A stretch of DNA of 64,000 nucleotides from Tribonema minus. Its lineage: Eukaryota; Sar; Xanthophyceae; Tribonematales; Tribonemataceae. The notes under the pieces were generated by a model. The model was not told where the DNA came from. It was given only the letters and a program-made list of their open reading frames with translations, and ran no database searches. This document shows positions 20,201 through 31,826 of the stretch, piece by piece; the first letter of the stretch is position 1, and every line of letters begins with the position of its first letter. The translations under genes were made by a program, and so were the position numbers. The DNA lies in NCBI GenBank assembly GCA_017506865.1, contig JAFCMP010000041.1, forward strand, positions 310,001 through 374,000. The letters run 5' to 3'.

Positions 20201-21428
20201 CCACAATCGCTCACCTCGCGCGTACTCGTCAATCTTCTTGTTGACGTTCTGGATGGACCCCGGCAGCAGCTTGTTGAGCGTCTTGGCGACGTCGCGCACG
20301 TTTTTGAACGGCTTAGAGCTCAACAGGCGCCCCGTGTAGCTCGACAGCGCGCCCGCAGGCACGATCCCGCCCGCCGAGTGCGTCCCCGTCGGCAGCGACA
20401 CCTGCCCGTTGTCATTCAGAATGACCAGGGAGCGCTGGTTCAGGTAGCCCGCCGTGTTCATGGCCTCGAACGCCATGCCGCCGGTGATGGCGCCGTCGCC
20501 GATGACGGCAATGCAGTTGTTGCGCCTCCGCCCCATCTGCGACTTCCCCACCGACATCCCCAGCGCCGCGCTGATGCTGGTGCTGGAGTGCCCCGCGCCA
20601 AAGCAGTCGTACTCCGACTCCGAGCGCTTGGCAAAGCCGCTGATGCCGCCGCTCTGCCGCAGCGTGTGCATGCGGTGCCTGCGCCCTGTGAGTATCTTGT
20701 GGGGGTACACCTGGTGGGACACGTCCCAGACGATCCTGTCCTCGGGCGCGGCGTACACGTAGTGCAGAGCCACCGTGAGCTCTATGACTCCCAGAGAGGA
20801 GCCCAGATGGCCGCCCGTTTTGGACACCGCCTGAGGTGGCAGCACATGACAGTGTAGTGCACAAATGATGGCATGAACGTGATGAGACCGGCACCGCTTG
20901 CCATTGCGGGCAGAGTGCGTCACGGTCATGGGCATCATCATTATTTGTTCAGATGAGTGCAACACAGTCCTTGTGGCCTGTTGTAGCCATGCAGCATGAC
21001 GTGTGCAATGATGGCCTGCCTTTTGAGGCACTTAGAACCCGCACCCCAAAACCTCAATTATCTGTGTCCTCATTCATCATGGTTCCTACCTCCAGGGTCT
21101 CCCATCGCAACTCGTTGGCCAGCTGCTTAAGCTCGCTCAAGTTCAGCCTCTTCATGTCGGCAGGGGACTTCACGGCATCAAGTATGGGCTTGCTTGCAGG
21201 CCCATAGTAGCGCTCTCCTGAATCATGGTGGTGCTCGTGTACATTCATCGACACCCCCACGCCTGGCCGCGCAGAGGGCTGCCGTTGTCTGTGCCGTTGG
21301 GCTGCAACTGGCCTGCCGCCAAACGCCAGCGCCTTCGCCCTGGGGAGCTGTGTCTGCGTGCCCGCCCATGCTGCCGCTCCTGACACCGCTGCAGCGAGGC
21401 AAACTGCGGTCACGCTACGACCCACCAT
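14241..21428 (-). CDS. DXS: 1-deoxy-D-xylulose-5-phosphate synthase, plastid type
   Basis: DXS condenses pyruvate and glyceraldehyde-3-phosphate, the first step of the plastid MEP isoprenoid pathway. Nine exons fit with all phases closing: 21428-21090, 20830-20215, 18961-18856, 18401-18192, 17860-17665, 17077-16860, 16543-16354, 15819-15607 and 14408-14241, giving 751 aa. Residues 1-25 form a hydrophobic signal-like stretch ([18 protein letters not shown]), followed by an R/Q-rich transit-like region. [14 protein letters not shown] (about 191-204), the thiamine-diphosphate motif GDGAITGG (224-231) with a later [15 protein letters not shown] with catalytic Glu near 457, DRAG near 506 and RPMVLPD near the end are all present. 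The family motif WDVGHQAYPHK reads [11 protein letters not shown] here. Exon 8's start (after GCGTCGCAG) is the least certain junction. Tandem short repeats occur in introns at about 18525-18590 and 18777-18842. Confidence 0.95.
15492..15515. repeat. Interstitial telomere-like array in DXS intron 8
   Basis: TTAGGG and CTTAGGG units read three to four times in a row, inside the intron between DXS exons 8 and 9. Confidence 0.6.
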
Positions 21429-21810
21429 CCTCGCAGCGCACCAAAAGGGGTGCTATGTGGAGCGGACAATGTGCCAGATGTAGCCTCCGCGGATCCGACG
21501 CAGCAGACACCCTGCAATGCCGTGCTGCTACCTCGCTACGCACTTTGCCTGTATGATCTTGAATTTCAAGGTGCAACAGACAAACCCTAGAAACCCTACA
21601 ATGCGAAGTCTCTGAGCACTTCCACATGGTGACTCAGGCTGCATGTAATGTAGAGAAAACGCAGTCGTATAAACCAGATCTTGATACATATCAGAGCTAC
21701 AGAAGGAGTGATGTGTATACAATTGTGGCCTGCACATGTGTGTGTGGGGGGTCAGGGGGGCTTGTGACTGAGCCCGCTGCCGTGCGCCACAAGCTGCGGC
21801 TGTCGATGGG

Positions 21811-22227
21811 CTATGCAAGCGTGGGGCCAAATGGTTGGTCAAGTGCCAACCACTGGTCAGGGTCGAGGTGCGTTGGATCCACATTGACGGAGGCGCCATG
21901 CAGGCCGAGTCCCGCAGTCCAGTCGTCGTCGCGCTCCCCCGCCTGTCCAACGGTGGTGTGCCCGTAATTAAGCTGCAGGCCCATAGGGCCGCCTGCGCCA
22001 CAGAGGGCGCGCGACGCGTCCTGCGTATAGCGTGCATAGCGCGCGCTGAAGTCATGCGCAGGCTGCTCAACCGCCATGCGCTGCTGCAGCTGCTCCGCTC
22101 CAGTGGATGCCCCGACGCCGCCATGCGACGCCACCGACCGCGCCAAGGGCAGGTGCTGCATGTATGTAGGTACGAGCCACATGGAACCCTCGTCATTGAC
22201 CCCCCTAAAGAACGAGTCCCTCGTCAT
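21811..22227 (-). CDS. Hypothetical protein, 138 aa or first exon
   Basis: An open frame from an ATG at 22227 to a TAG at 21811 has normal amino-acid composition (MWLVPTYMQHLPLARSVASH; PTHLDPDQWLALDQPFGPTL). It lies upstream of the DXS start on the same strand and head to head with the gene at 22312. No family is recognised. A shorter start at 22182 (MWLVPT) is possible. It may be real but could also be a chance frame. Confidence 0.35.
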   Translation of the reverse strand: MTRDSFFRGVNDEGSMWLVPTYMQHLPLARSVASHGGVGASTGAEQLQQRMAVEQPAHDFSARYARYTQDASRALCGAGGPMGLQLNYGHTTVGQAGERDDDWTAGLGLHGASVNVDPTHLDPDQWLALDQPFGPTLA

Positions 22228-22311
22228 TGACCCCCCCCCACCACCACCCCCCCCCTTTTGCACACCCGGCAGAATAAACTCGTTAAATTTGGTTTCTCAG
22301 TTGGGCAGCGA

Positions 22312-23353
22312 ATGCGCAGCGACGCTTTGGAAGCGGCGATTTCAGACGAGGCGCAGATAAGGCTACTCCTGCTTCTTCGTCATGGCCGCACGCTGCTTAA
22401 AATTCACTCTCGTCATCTTGAAGAGGCCAGGAAAAACCTGACAGCGTCGTGGCTTCCTCTATCTAAGGACGAGTACCGCCATGAGATACGCTGGCGGCAG
22501 CAGTTAGTGGATGCGCTGGCACACACCGCAACTGAGACGGAGGTGGAGATTCAGCTGCACAAGGAGCTAAGAAACGATCGTGAGTACTCGTGCCCCTGTA
22601 TATAGCGAACCCTCAAGCACTTACCTTGCGCCGGTGGGCGAACGCAACTTGCATCACAACACGAGTGTAGAGGCCTAGCTTGATGGGTGCTGGCCGGGTG
22701 GAAATGATAGGAACTAGCAGCTCCTCACTGCAGCAACTGCAGCAAAAAAGTCAATGCCCCGGGACCCCTTGCTCTCTCAGCCTGGTTATTTTCTACAGCA
22801 TGTGGTGCTGGTCTGCTATCTTGGTCTCTTATTCACAAACACCTCGTGTAATGTGTTGCACACGGCATTCTGTTGTAAAGCAGAGTGCCATGCGATCTAG
22901 GCAAGGCAGTGCTGCCTGCCAGTGGGGTTAAATGCGAGCAAGTTGAAGTCACTGTGTATTGCTGGGCGGCAGGCGTAAGGTTTTCAGTGGACGAGGCATG
23001 GTGTAAGCCTTGAAGGTGGTACTTGAAATAAGAGGCAGTAATCGCTTGCATGTGTGCTAACTGTTAGCAGGTAATGCCGCCCTTGTTACCGCCCTTCGTT
23101 GCAGGCACGCTAGTACTCGCTCTGAGTGCATATCAGTGTGTCGACGACTTCCTGAGAAACCATCTCTTCAGACGCGGGCTGTCACCAGACATGTCGTTCT
23201 ACTTCATGTGCTTGCTGGCGGGGTTTGGACACGTCTCACTGGAACAGGCAGCTCAGCTGGATGAGGAATCGGCGTGCTTCGAGCACGTGCATGCAGATCT
23301 TGTGCGGCAGTTGCTCGACACAGTGCACCCAAAGCAACCACCGCAAATGACAG
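22312..23353 (+). CDS. Hypothetical helical protein, at least two exons
   Basis: Exons 22312-22579 and 23105-23353 join in phase 1 across a GT-AG intron. The first begins MRSDALEAAISDEAQIRLLL and is mostly charged helix (RHLEEARKNLTASWLPLSKD). The second reads SAYQCVDDFLRNHLFRRGLS then SFYFMCLLAGFGHVSLEQAA. It ends at a good donor (GACAG|GTGAGG), so a further exon is needed. A 44-bp candidate at 23582-23625 would close the frame with a stop (GILMCGVCLQHAAR) but is unsupported otherwise. The family is not recognised. Confidence 0.45.
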
Positions 23354-25285
23354 GTGAGGCCCACAACAACGCAATGATCAGCCTGAAGTGATGATTTGAA
23401 GCTTCCAGCAGTTTAGCAGCCAGAAGATACTATCGTTTGCATGTGAGGACATGGTGACAACTCAGCCACAACACCTGCTGTGCTAAGCCAACATCAATCT
23501 TTATAGACAAAGCTGAACCAGCACCACAGCTCGTTTTGGAACCGGCTCACTTTCAGCGGCAGTACTGCTATAACATTTCAGGTATACTTATGTGCGGGGT
23601 TTGTCTGCAACATGCTGCACGTTGAGGTGGTGTGAGAGCCCTCAATGCTGTTTTGATAGCGATGCATACTTCTGCTACCAAAATTTTGAGTACCGGATTA
23701 TTTTGTGATTGTCCAGTCCCCTTTGGTACAAGCGTCATGCGTGTCGTCAAACAAGGTTGAAGGCGAATCTTGCCATGCACTTGTTGGCATTAGTGACATT
23801 AGTGAACAATCAAATACTTCCGCAGCGATTGTAATTTCCTCTCAATGCAGATGTCCGCCAAATCTAACTGTCCTGCTACGTCTGCCACATTCAACTGTCC
23901 TGCCAGCAGCTGTGGGAGAAGGCGGACGTGGGGGCTGGCTGCACCAGCTACTGCCACTCTCTCCCTCGCAAGCCAGCCTACACGATAGTTCATGGCATGA
24001 AGCACAACACAGGCTGCTCTCGGATGGCAATAGACAGGCTTCAAAAGAGAAGGCGGCATGACTTGCCATGTGTGCCTTCTCACAGCGCATTATGGCACTG
24101 GCCAGTACAAGTATTCATGTGTGAAAGCGGTAAGCGTGAGCATGCACAAGTATTCAGAAGTGCACCACCCTGAGAGCACAGCACAGCGATAAGCAATACA
24201 TGAGCAACCATTGTGACCAATGAGGTAAATGAATCACATACTCACATGGCAGCATGTGCAAATGGTGCTTTTGTGGCCCGTTCGACGCGACACTGTTTTC
24301 TTGAACACAAATTACTGCCGTTTGCATGCAGATCAGACCTCAGTTGCTGTTGCAGCATCATTGCTATGTGCACGTGGTACTGTGTTGCGGAGCATGTGTA
24401 GGTCGAGCATACAAGACGTCACCCCGACGCGCCATGGCAAGGATCGCAGGCATATGTATGTTGGCAGCCACCTCGCTCAGGACAGAGCGCATGTATAACG
24501 TGCTGAAGGCTTAGAAATTATTGATGCAGTGCTCAAGGTGTAATCGCAGTTCGTGCTGTCCGTGCTGAAGGTGCATCTGAGAAATGCAACGGCTACATTC
24601 TCAACATGTAGTAGCAAATACGTCATCCCGGAACATGCAACTGATGAGTGCTGATACCGAATCAACCACTAGAGTACGAGTGAGGTCCATATTTCAACAC
24701 ACCCGTCATGCGCCCCCTTCCTTGCACACGCCTGTATCCGGCACCTCATGCGCGCAGCGTCATGAACAACAATCTGGACTACAGCCTGGACTACCACACC
24801 TATACGTTTATGTTGGACACAAATTATGTCTTGATGCTTGTGAGAGCACTTGTCATTACGAGTGGCATTTGCAATGGCCAGGCGTCTTCATGGCGTCAAC
24901 TGCAAGGCAAGTGCAGTGATTTTTAGTAGCTGCCAGGCTAGCAGCATGCAATTATGCACACCACTCAACCGCATAGTGGGGGGGAAGGGGCAGCTAGCAG
25001 CGAAAGTCTCGTGATCACATTGACTATACGGCATATGTATAGTCTATGCCAAAGCAGCGTGAGGGAGTGTCGTAGATGTCGCTGGCTGTCGCAATGTTGT
25101 CTTTGCATCGGTGCAATTCGAGCAATGCCATTCACAACCCTGCCGTGCTGCATGACTAGAAGTATGCCTTCTGTACGTATGGCTGCTGTGACTCGTCGAC
25201 TACGCTCAAACTGGCCTCGGTGCTGCCCTTGCGGATGTTGCGCTTGGCTCCATTTCAACCGAATTCGACATCTGCAGCTGCCTTG
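23354..25285. other. Intergenic or unresolved, no clear gene
   Basis: About 23908-24110 on the plus strand has a protein-like frame (QLWEKADVGAGCTSYCHSLP) that could be a further exon of the preceding gene, but its phase does not match the donor at 23353. Otherwise I see nothing. Confidence 0.4.
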
Positions 25286-28200
25286 CTAGGCCCAGACAGG
25301 CTTGAGCAGCACAACTTCGCCCCCATTTTGTGCAGCGGCCACCATGGTGCTGTTGCCCTGGTGCACGCTGAGCGTTGACATCTCTGAGCCCACTACGCCC
25401 TTGCTGATGGCAGTGCCGGTCTTGGTGTCGTACATGGAGAGCGCATCAGACCTGCGCAGTGCACAATACAGCCACAACAAATGAGAAGCGTTACGAAGAA
25501 GAGGAAGAGGAGAGTGAGCGTCATATCTGGGCCCAGTGCAGTTATGACAAAAATAATTCAACTGCTTCGTGACTGCCTTGGCTTGCAAGCTGTGCACCTG
25601 TAAGAGATGCGCAGCTGGAATTGCAGCAGCATTGAGTCTGTAGCTTCAGTAGTGAAATTGCAGGCAGTGTATGCAGAAGCACGTGCGACTTGTGTTCTTT
25701 CATGAATAACAATTAGTGCATGGTATTCAGAAGCAGTCCAACTGACTGACATGAATGGGAGGCACTCACCAGCAGTTTAAAACACACCATCAACGACCAC
25801 CTTACTGGCTGGTCAAAATTACACACGAGGCCTCTTTGCATGTCAAACACGGCTCACGAAGCAGTACAACGATCTCCCCGTTCCACATGCGATGACTGGT
25901 GTGCAATGCTCACAGAAGGCACTGTCCAGGTCCACTGTCAGCCTGATTGTGTACAACGGTCATGCACGCCGGTTGGTGCCGCAAACCGAACTTGAGAGCA
26001 AAGACATTGGGTGATAGATGCTGTCCGCATTCATGCCACCTGCGCCTGCGTCATCATCCACTGACATCGTGGTGATCACCATAGCCAAGTAGGTTGCGCG
26101 CAGTAAGTAGTTGGTGTGCAGTACATACTTCAACAGCCCTGGCCAGTGCCGACCTTGGAGCTTGGCATTTCAAATGGCCTTACATTGTAGCCGTATGTGC
26201 CAGAATCAACACCTACCGACGTGATCACATACTGTCATCATTCATTAAGCTCAGCCTGATTGCTCAGCCCACCTTTCTCCGCAAGTGATGACGGCTGCGC
26301 CGCCGTCGTAAAATTCCGGCCGATGTATGGCCTTGTAACGCGGCAGCGCAAACGGCACGTGCCCTCTGTACTCCACCGCCGCCGCGTTCGGCTTGCGCAG
26401 GTCAAACAGCTTGACAACCGTGTCGAGACCTGCCGTCAGGAGCAGGTGCTCGTCCGTCGGGTGCCAGCGCACGGTGTGTGCGCACGCGCTGTGCACGTCT
26501 TCCAGGCCGACGGCGATGTAGTAGCCACGGGCGGCGCGGATGTCGCAGACGCGCACGGAGGCGTCGTCGCCGCAGGAGGCTACCGTGGTGGCGTCGCGCA
26601 GCTGCACGTCCTTGATCACGCCTGCAATAGGGAAACCGAATGGCAGCGCTCAGTACCAGGGGTAATGAGTGCTCGCTGCCAAATCTGGCAAGGGAAGAGG
26701 GCACGCAAAACTGCAGCAGCGTTCAAAGTGCACGGGCAGTAGAGCGCTCATTGTATGCAGGCAGTAGTGCCATTGGAGCGGCACTGCTCAGCACCGGGGC
26801 GAAGCTGTTGCCAGAACTGGCAACAAAAGTGGGTACTTCCTAGCAGCACCTGAAGTGCACGCGCAGCGGAGTGAACATTGTAGATGCAGACATGCAATGT
26901 ATGTAGACTAGCGCTGTCCCTACATGATGTGACATATATGGAATGCGCAGCTGCGCAGCTTGAATTGCCCGTGCGGTGCACGAACGCAACCACCGCCGCT
27001 CGTAACGCAGCACGCCGCTGGTCACGCCTGTTGCGCGCGCACGCATGGTCGCGCCGGTGGTGCACGCATGCACGATCAACAATGCTCAACAGCGTCCATG
27101 CGCGTCGGAAACATGAAGCAACGTGCTGCGCATGATTTGACAATACGCCAAGGTCTCACTCAGCACTGCGCTTGTGAGGCACGGGTGGCAATCCTAAGGG
27201 CACAAGTGGCATGCAGCCACCTAGCATATTCCGCTTTGACTTTTGTCAGCGAGGCCAAAGCTGCTGCATCCTTGACATTGCTGCGGTCAGTAAGTGACTC
27301 GAGAGCCAGCGAGTGATTTGAGACAGTGCTGATCGGCAGTGCTCATCACCAGCACTCATCCCTGCCACTTCAATACGCCAAACTTGTGTGCCTGCAAGCG
27401 CTTGCTCATCTTCTCGTTTCATCAGCCCATGCAGCATTCCTCAGCAGCAAACTGCCATGACTTTGAGTGAAATACTTCTCTAAGTGTCACTTAGTAATTA
27501 TTGATCAGCTGTATGGCTCTCACAACTCTTTGTTGAAGTGCTGTTCTACTCCATACATGAACATGCCATCCTGATCAGCGCGGGAGGCTTGCCGGTTTAC
27601 AGACATTAGGGCTGCGTTGATATCAAGGCAATTAAGTACTTCAAAGCATTACAGTGGTGTATGCAGAGGAATGTTGGCTTGCAGAAAGTAAGAAACCCTA
27701 CAAAAACCCCAGACAAAGTCAGCAAAGGCTCCGTATTACACCACTAGCACACTGCAAGCTATCAACGGTAGCAATTTATAAATCAGCACTTTCACGCTGC
27801 ATACTGTAGGTGCCGACAGCATGCATTGCACTCACCAGCATGCAATGTCTCGGTGTCACCAAGCACCCTGTCGAGCGCTATGCCGCGGCCATCCCCAACC
27901 AGCTTGGAAATCGCTGCAGCAGCAAGACCAGTGACAAGACATAGTCAAACCTATTGTCAAGCGAGAGGCAACCGCACAGGTTGGTGGACGCTCTTGGCAT
28001 ATGTTGGCACGAGCTTGCCATGCATTTTCTTGTCCTATTGGCATAATTGCATGCTTCACACCCTCGATGAGCAATTGCACAGCATTACATTTATGCTGGC
28101 GTTACACCTCACAGAACCTGACAATATCCTGCGAATATGTGGTCATGTCCTTGCTAGCAGTTGTGCTGCCCCCCTCTCCCCCCCCCCCCAAATCCCCCCC

Positions 28201-31200
28201 TCCTCCTCCTCCCCCCCCAATCCCCCCCTCCTCCTCCCCCCCCCCCCCCCCCCCCTCGCCTCGGGGCGTGCAGGTCTCATACCTGCGTCATCAGCAGCTG
28301 CCTTGCTCACACATCAAGCAGTGGGACGCGATCATGCTTTCACCAACACCGGCCATCAACTGCGCCTGATCAACAAGAATGTTGGTTTCGTTGTCAGTTA
28401 CGCGAGTCAACCGCGTGAGCAGCTCACCTACTGTCCTGTCCTTGCTGGCGGTGGCAATGACCCCCCTGTGCATGTGCATGCTGAAGATGCCCTTGGAGTG
28501 CAGATCGCAGGCCTGCGCCACCAGCAGCGGCGTCCCCTTGCTCTGGCGCGACACGTCCCACAGCTTCACCACGCCGTCGTTGCCGGAGCTCAGCAGCAGC
28601 AGCGCGCGGCCGCCCCTGCCGCCAGCTTCAACATCACGACCGCCGCCAACTTCAACTGTTGCGCCGCCGCGCTCCGCAAACTGCACCGCCGACACCCACC
28701 CCTTGTGCGCTCTGAACGTCATGAGCGAGGCGTCCTGCTGATCTGCGTCCCCTGCAAGCGAAACCGCCGGGGCGACGCGGAAGAGAGCGACGATGCCGCC
28801 CTTGCCGCCCGCTGCCAGCAGGCCAAGTTGGGGTGTGCTGCCGCACGGAGCGTTGCTGTCGGTGCCGCCGCTGAAGTGCATGGAGTAGATGGCGGTGAGA
28901 CCCGAGGCCTGAAGGGTGCGGTGGGGGTGCGCCAGTTGCACGCCCTTCACCTGGCGCACGAGCGGGAGGGCGAGGTGGTGCCGTGAGTGCTGTGTTCTGT
29001 GCTACAGTGACAGAGGCAAGCGTAAACAAGAAGCATGCTCAGCAGATCGCAAGCTGTGACCTGCATGAACATCACAAATTTACTTTCTTGATGAAGACTG
29101 CCACCAGCCTCAATATGCAGCTGCGCCTGCATAACTTGGACTTTGGCCATCCTCATGTCCGCCAATATAGAGTCAATTATGGGCGACGTCATGAACCATA
29201 ATGACCTGCTGCGTGTGTCCGTCGCTGCTGTGTTGCCCCATACCATCCCTCTTAATGCAAGCAAAGCACTGGCCTGCCAATCCAAGGTCACAGCTGCAGC
29301 CACTGGCATTGGCGCACATCTGCTCCACTGTCAACTCAGATATGTACGCGGAGCACTGGCACTCAATTATGCATTAAGTATAGCATGGTCACACCCGCAC
29401 GTACGCAGCATGCGTCTCTTGCACGGAGTAATGACACTGCAGCACCAATACCTCGCGGCCATTGCCTATGTATGCATCTCCATCGGCGCCAGAGGCAACG
29501 CCCGCCTCATCTGTGCTGCTGTCCAGTGAGTACTTGAAAACGTCGCTGTCATCATATTCAATCTCCTTCAGCTGCTGCACCTGCACGTGGCATAGAAAAG
29601 GAGTGGAATGCGACATGACGTATCTTGAGACCAATCATGAGACTCCACTGGCAAGTGAGCAAGCAATGCGATAAGTGCATGCTGAAATAACGTCTGACTT
29701 GCACGCGTAACCTTCAGGATTACAGTATGCAAGCACACATGCACTGCACGCTTGCGGTATGCACCATAAGTGGACGGAAGTGTGGCACCGTGCCCTTGCT
29801 GTGCAGCTTCTGCTGACCAGCAAAACATCAACAGGCGTGAAGCTGACCATTGGCACTTGCAGACGTAAGCATCTGCAATTCCCGCAGCACTGATGACGTG
29901 CAATGATGTGACGCAGCCCAAAGCTGTATGCATCTGCAACTCGTTCGTCATGCATTAAGCTAGGCGTGCAACACGGTGGCAGTGGCTGCACCATAGGCAC
30001 GTGCAGTCTTCGTCTCACTGGCATAGCCCAATGAATGATACTCACCAATGCGATGCATGAAAAAGTGGTCATATACAACAGTGTCGCGCTCTGCGAACAC
30101 ACCTTGCATACCCATGCATGAGCTGCCCATGACACTGCATCTAAAAGGCAACCTATACTGCATTGCTGCTGCATCGATGGATGTGCACAATGATGACCTG
30201 AATAGTAATAATACCACATTCTTACATCACATCTCCTGATGCCAACCTCAACCATACCATGCATGCTGTATATTTCGCTATCTGCTACGTTGCATCATCA
30301 AGTACCACTTGCAGTTCCTTACATTTCGTACAACCAGCCTGCTTTTGTTGCAGGGTACCATACGTGCCATCGTCACTTCAACTTTGACTTGAAGGTGAAA
30401 GCAGGCACGACCAATGTTGATGCTATTTTCAGTATTATGGTCCACGAGTGGTGCATAAGGCACAGCATTAATGTACTACTTTGAAGTATCAAGTACCTGG
30501 TTATGCGTGCAGCTGCAGCAGCAGCACATATGCCACGTACCAAAGTACATTGGCTGAAATCAAAGCCATCCTGCTGGCGCACATGCTTCAAAGTCTGTTC
30601 ATGGCACATTGCCACACAACACCAGTGAAAAAACGCCATGTGTACTTCAGAGTAGGTATGTTGAAGCCTCTCACCTGCTGGATCGCAGCGCACTCCCCCT
30701 CCTCCACCACGTGCAGCGCATTTTCATCATACACCACTTTCCCCCCTCCCCCCTGCAGCCGCGTCGACCGCCGCGTGGGAGCTGAACCCCCTGCCCCCGC
30801 CCCCACCCCCCTTGCCCCCTTTCTCCGCTTGCCAGCGCCCGTTGGCGCTTTCGGCTTCAGCGGTTGCGGCTTGCACTTGTCAATGCCGAGGGTCGCCAGA
30901 AATGCTTTGTTGCGCTCGATGTTGGCAAGGCGCTGAAGCTCGAAAGGTGACAGAAATGGGGCGCTGCCTTGAGCAGCAGATGCCGCTGCAGGTGCGGTTT
31001 CGTCCTCTCCATCGCCCTCCTCGCTGCTGCTACTGCTGCTGCCGCTGTCGCCGCTTTCCTCCTCATCATCGTCCTCTTCACCGTCGCTGGTGGCGCGGCG
31101 ATCATCGTCAGCAGCGATGACAGCTGCAGCTGCAGCGGCGGTGGCCGTGGTGGCGTCACCACTGTCTTGTGTGGAAGGAGCTGGAGGCACTGTCGGTGCT

Positions 31201-31625
31201 TCTGACAATGTTTCGTCAAGCGATTCAGGTGCCTCACAGTCGGTAATACCGAGTGATGTAATTGAAGATGAAGTATCCTGTGTAGCTGCTTCGCCAGGTG
31301 CCGGAGCCGAACTTATCTCGCGAGCAGCAGCGCTTGTGTTGTCAGCAGCTGCGTTGGCATCGCCAGTATTGACAACACCTGAGGTGCTAGCTGCTCTCCC
31401 GCTGCGTCGTGCACCAGGTGACGTGGTGAGCGGAAGCTGCTGCGTCGCAGCCGGCGCTTCGTCAATGACAACCACCTTTGACGGCACTGCAGCCGCAACA
31501 GATGAGGAGGATGGGCGGGGTCTCTTGCGCGACAGCGGACGTGCAGCCTTGGCAGTGTTGTTGGAGCTGCCTGCACAATTTTCCCTCTTGGCAAAGAAGC
31601 TCAGAATCGAGGCCTGAGATGTCAT
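25286..31625 (-). CDS. WD40-repeat protein of the WDR76/CMR1 family with N-terminal PIP box
   Basis: WDR76/CMR1 proteins are nuclear WD40 proteins linked to DNA damage, chromatin and CUL4-DDB1 ligases. Six exons close in phase: 31625-30675, 29580-29452, 28950-28428, 27913-27836, 26621-26273 and 25451-25286, giving 731 aa. Residues 4-11 (QASILSFF) are an exact PCNA-interacting PIP box, Qxx[IL]xxFF. A long S/T/E-rich disordered region follows. Then comes the family signature FELQRLANIERNKAFLATLG and a basic stretch (GKRRKGARG). WD repeats occupy the C-terminal half: LGLLAAGGKGGIVALF, SSGNDGVVKLWDVS, SCGDDASVRVCDIR and LTAGLDTVVKLFDLRK. Introns are long, including one over 1 kb between exons 1 and 2. 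The start is the first ATG, which directly yields the PIP box. Confidence 0.85.
28183..28258. repeat. C-rich simple repeat in WDR76 intron 3
   Basis: Blocks of C separated by short T/AATC interruptions, just downstream of exon 3 in gene orientation (G-rich on the transcribed sense strand). Confidence 0.8.
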
Positions 31626-31826
31626 GCTCTTCGTTGCTAGAGCCTGCTAGTGCGGCTCCTGCACTGCCACGCCAACGAGCTGTCTCAACACACTCAACTG
31701 ATTTCAAATCTTCGCGCCCTCTACTCCCTATCAAAGGGGTTCTGTAAACCAGAGCGTGCCGGCCTGGGTCCGAGCCTGGGTCCGAGCAACAGCTACACTG
31801 AAAAGCTCACGCCTCACGCCGCAACC
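31626..31826. promoter_or_regulatory. Shared divergent promoter region, WDR76 / GT60
   Basis: Only about 200 bp lies between the start codons of the WDR76-like gene (-) and the GlcNAc-transferase gene (+). It must contain both 5' UTRs and both promoters. No TATA box is evident. A GGGTCCGAGCCTGGGTCCGA duplication lies near 31766-31785. Confidence 0.5.

Noticed and set aside
20093-20857. Long plus-strand frame opposite DXS exon 2
   Set aside because: It is antisense to the conserved DXS exon and has no family match of its own.
30588-30674. Extension of WDR76 exon 1 past 30675
   Set aside because: A consensus donor (CAG|GTGAGA) ends the exon, and the extension has no family similarity.
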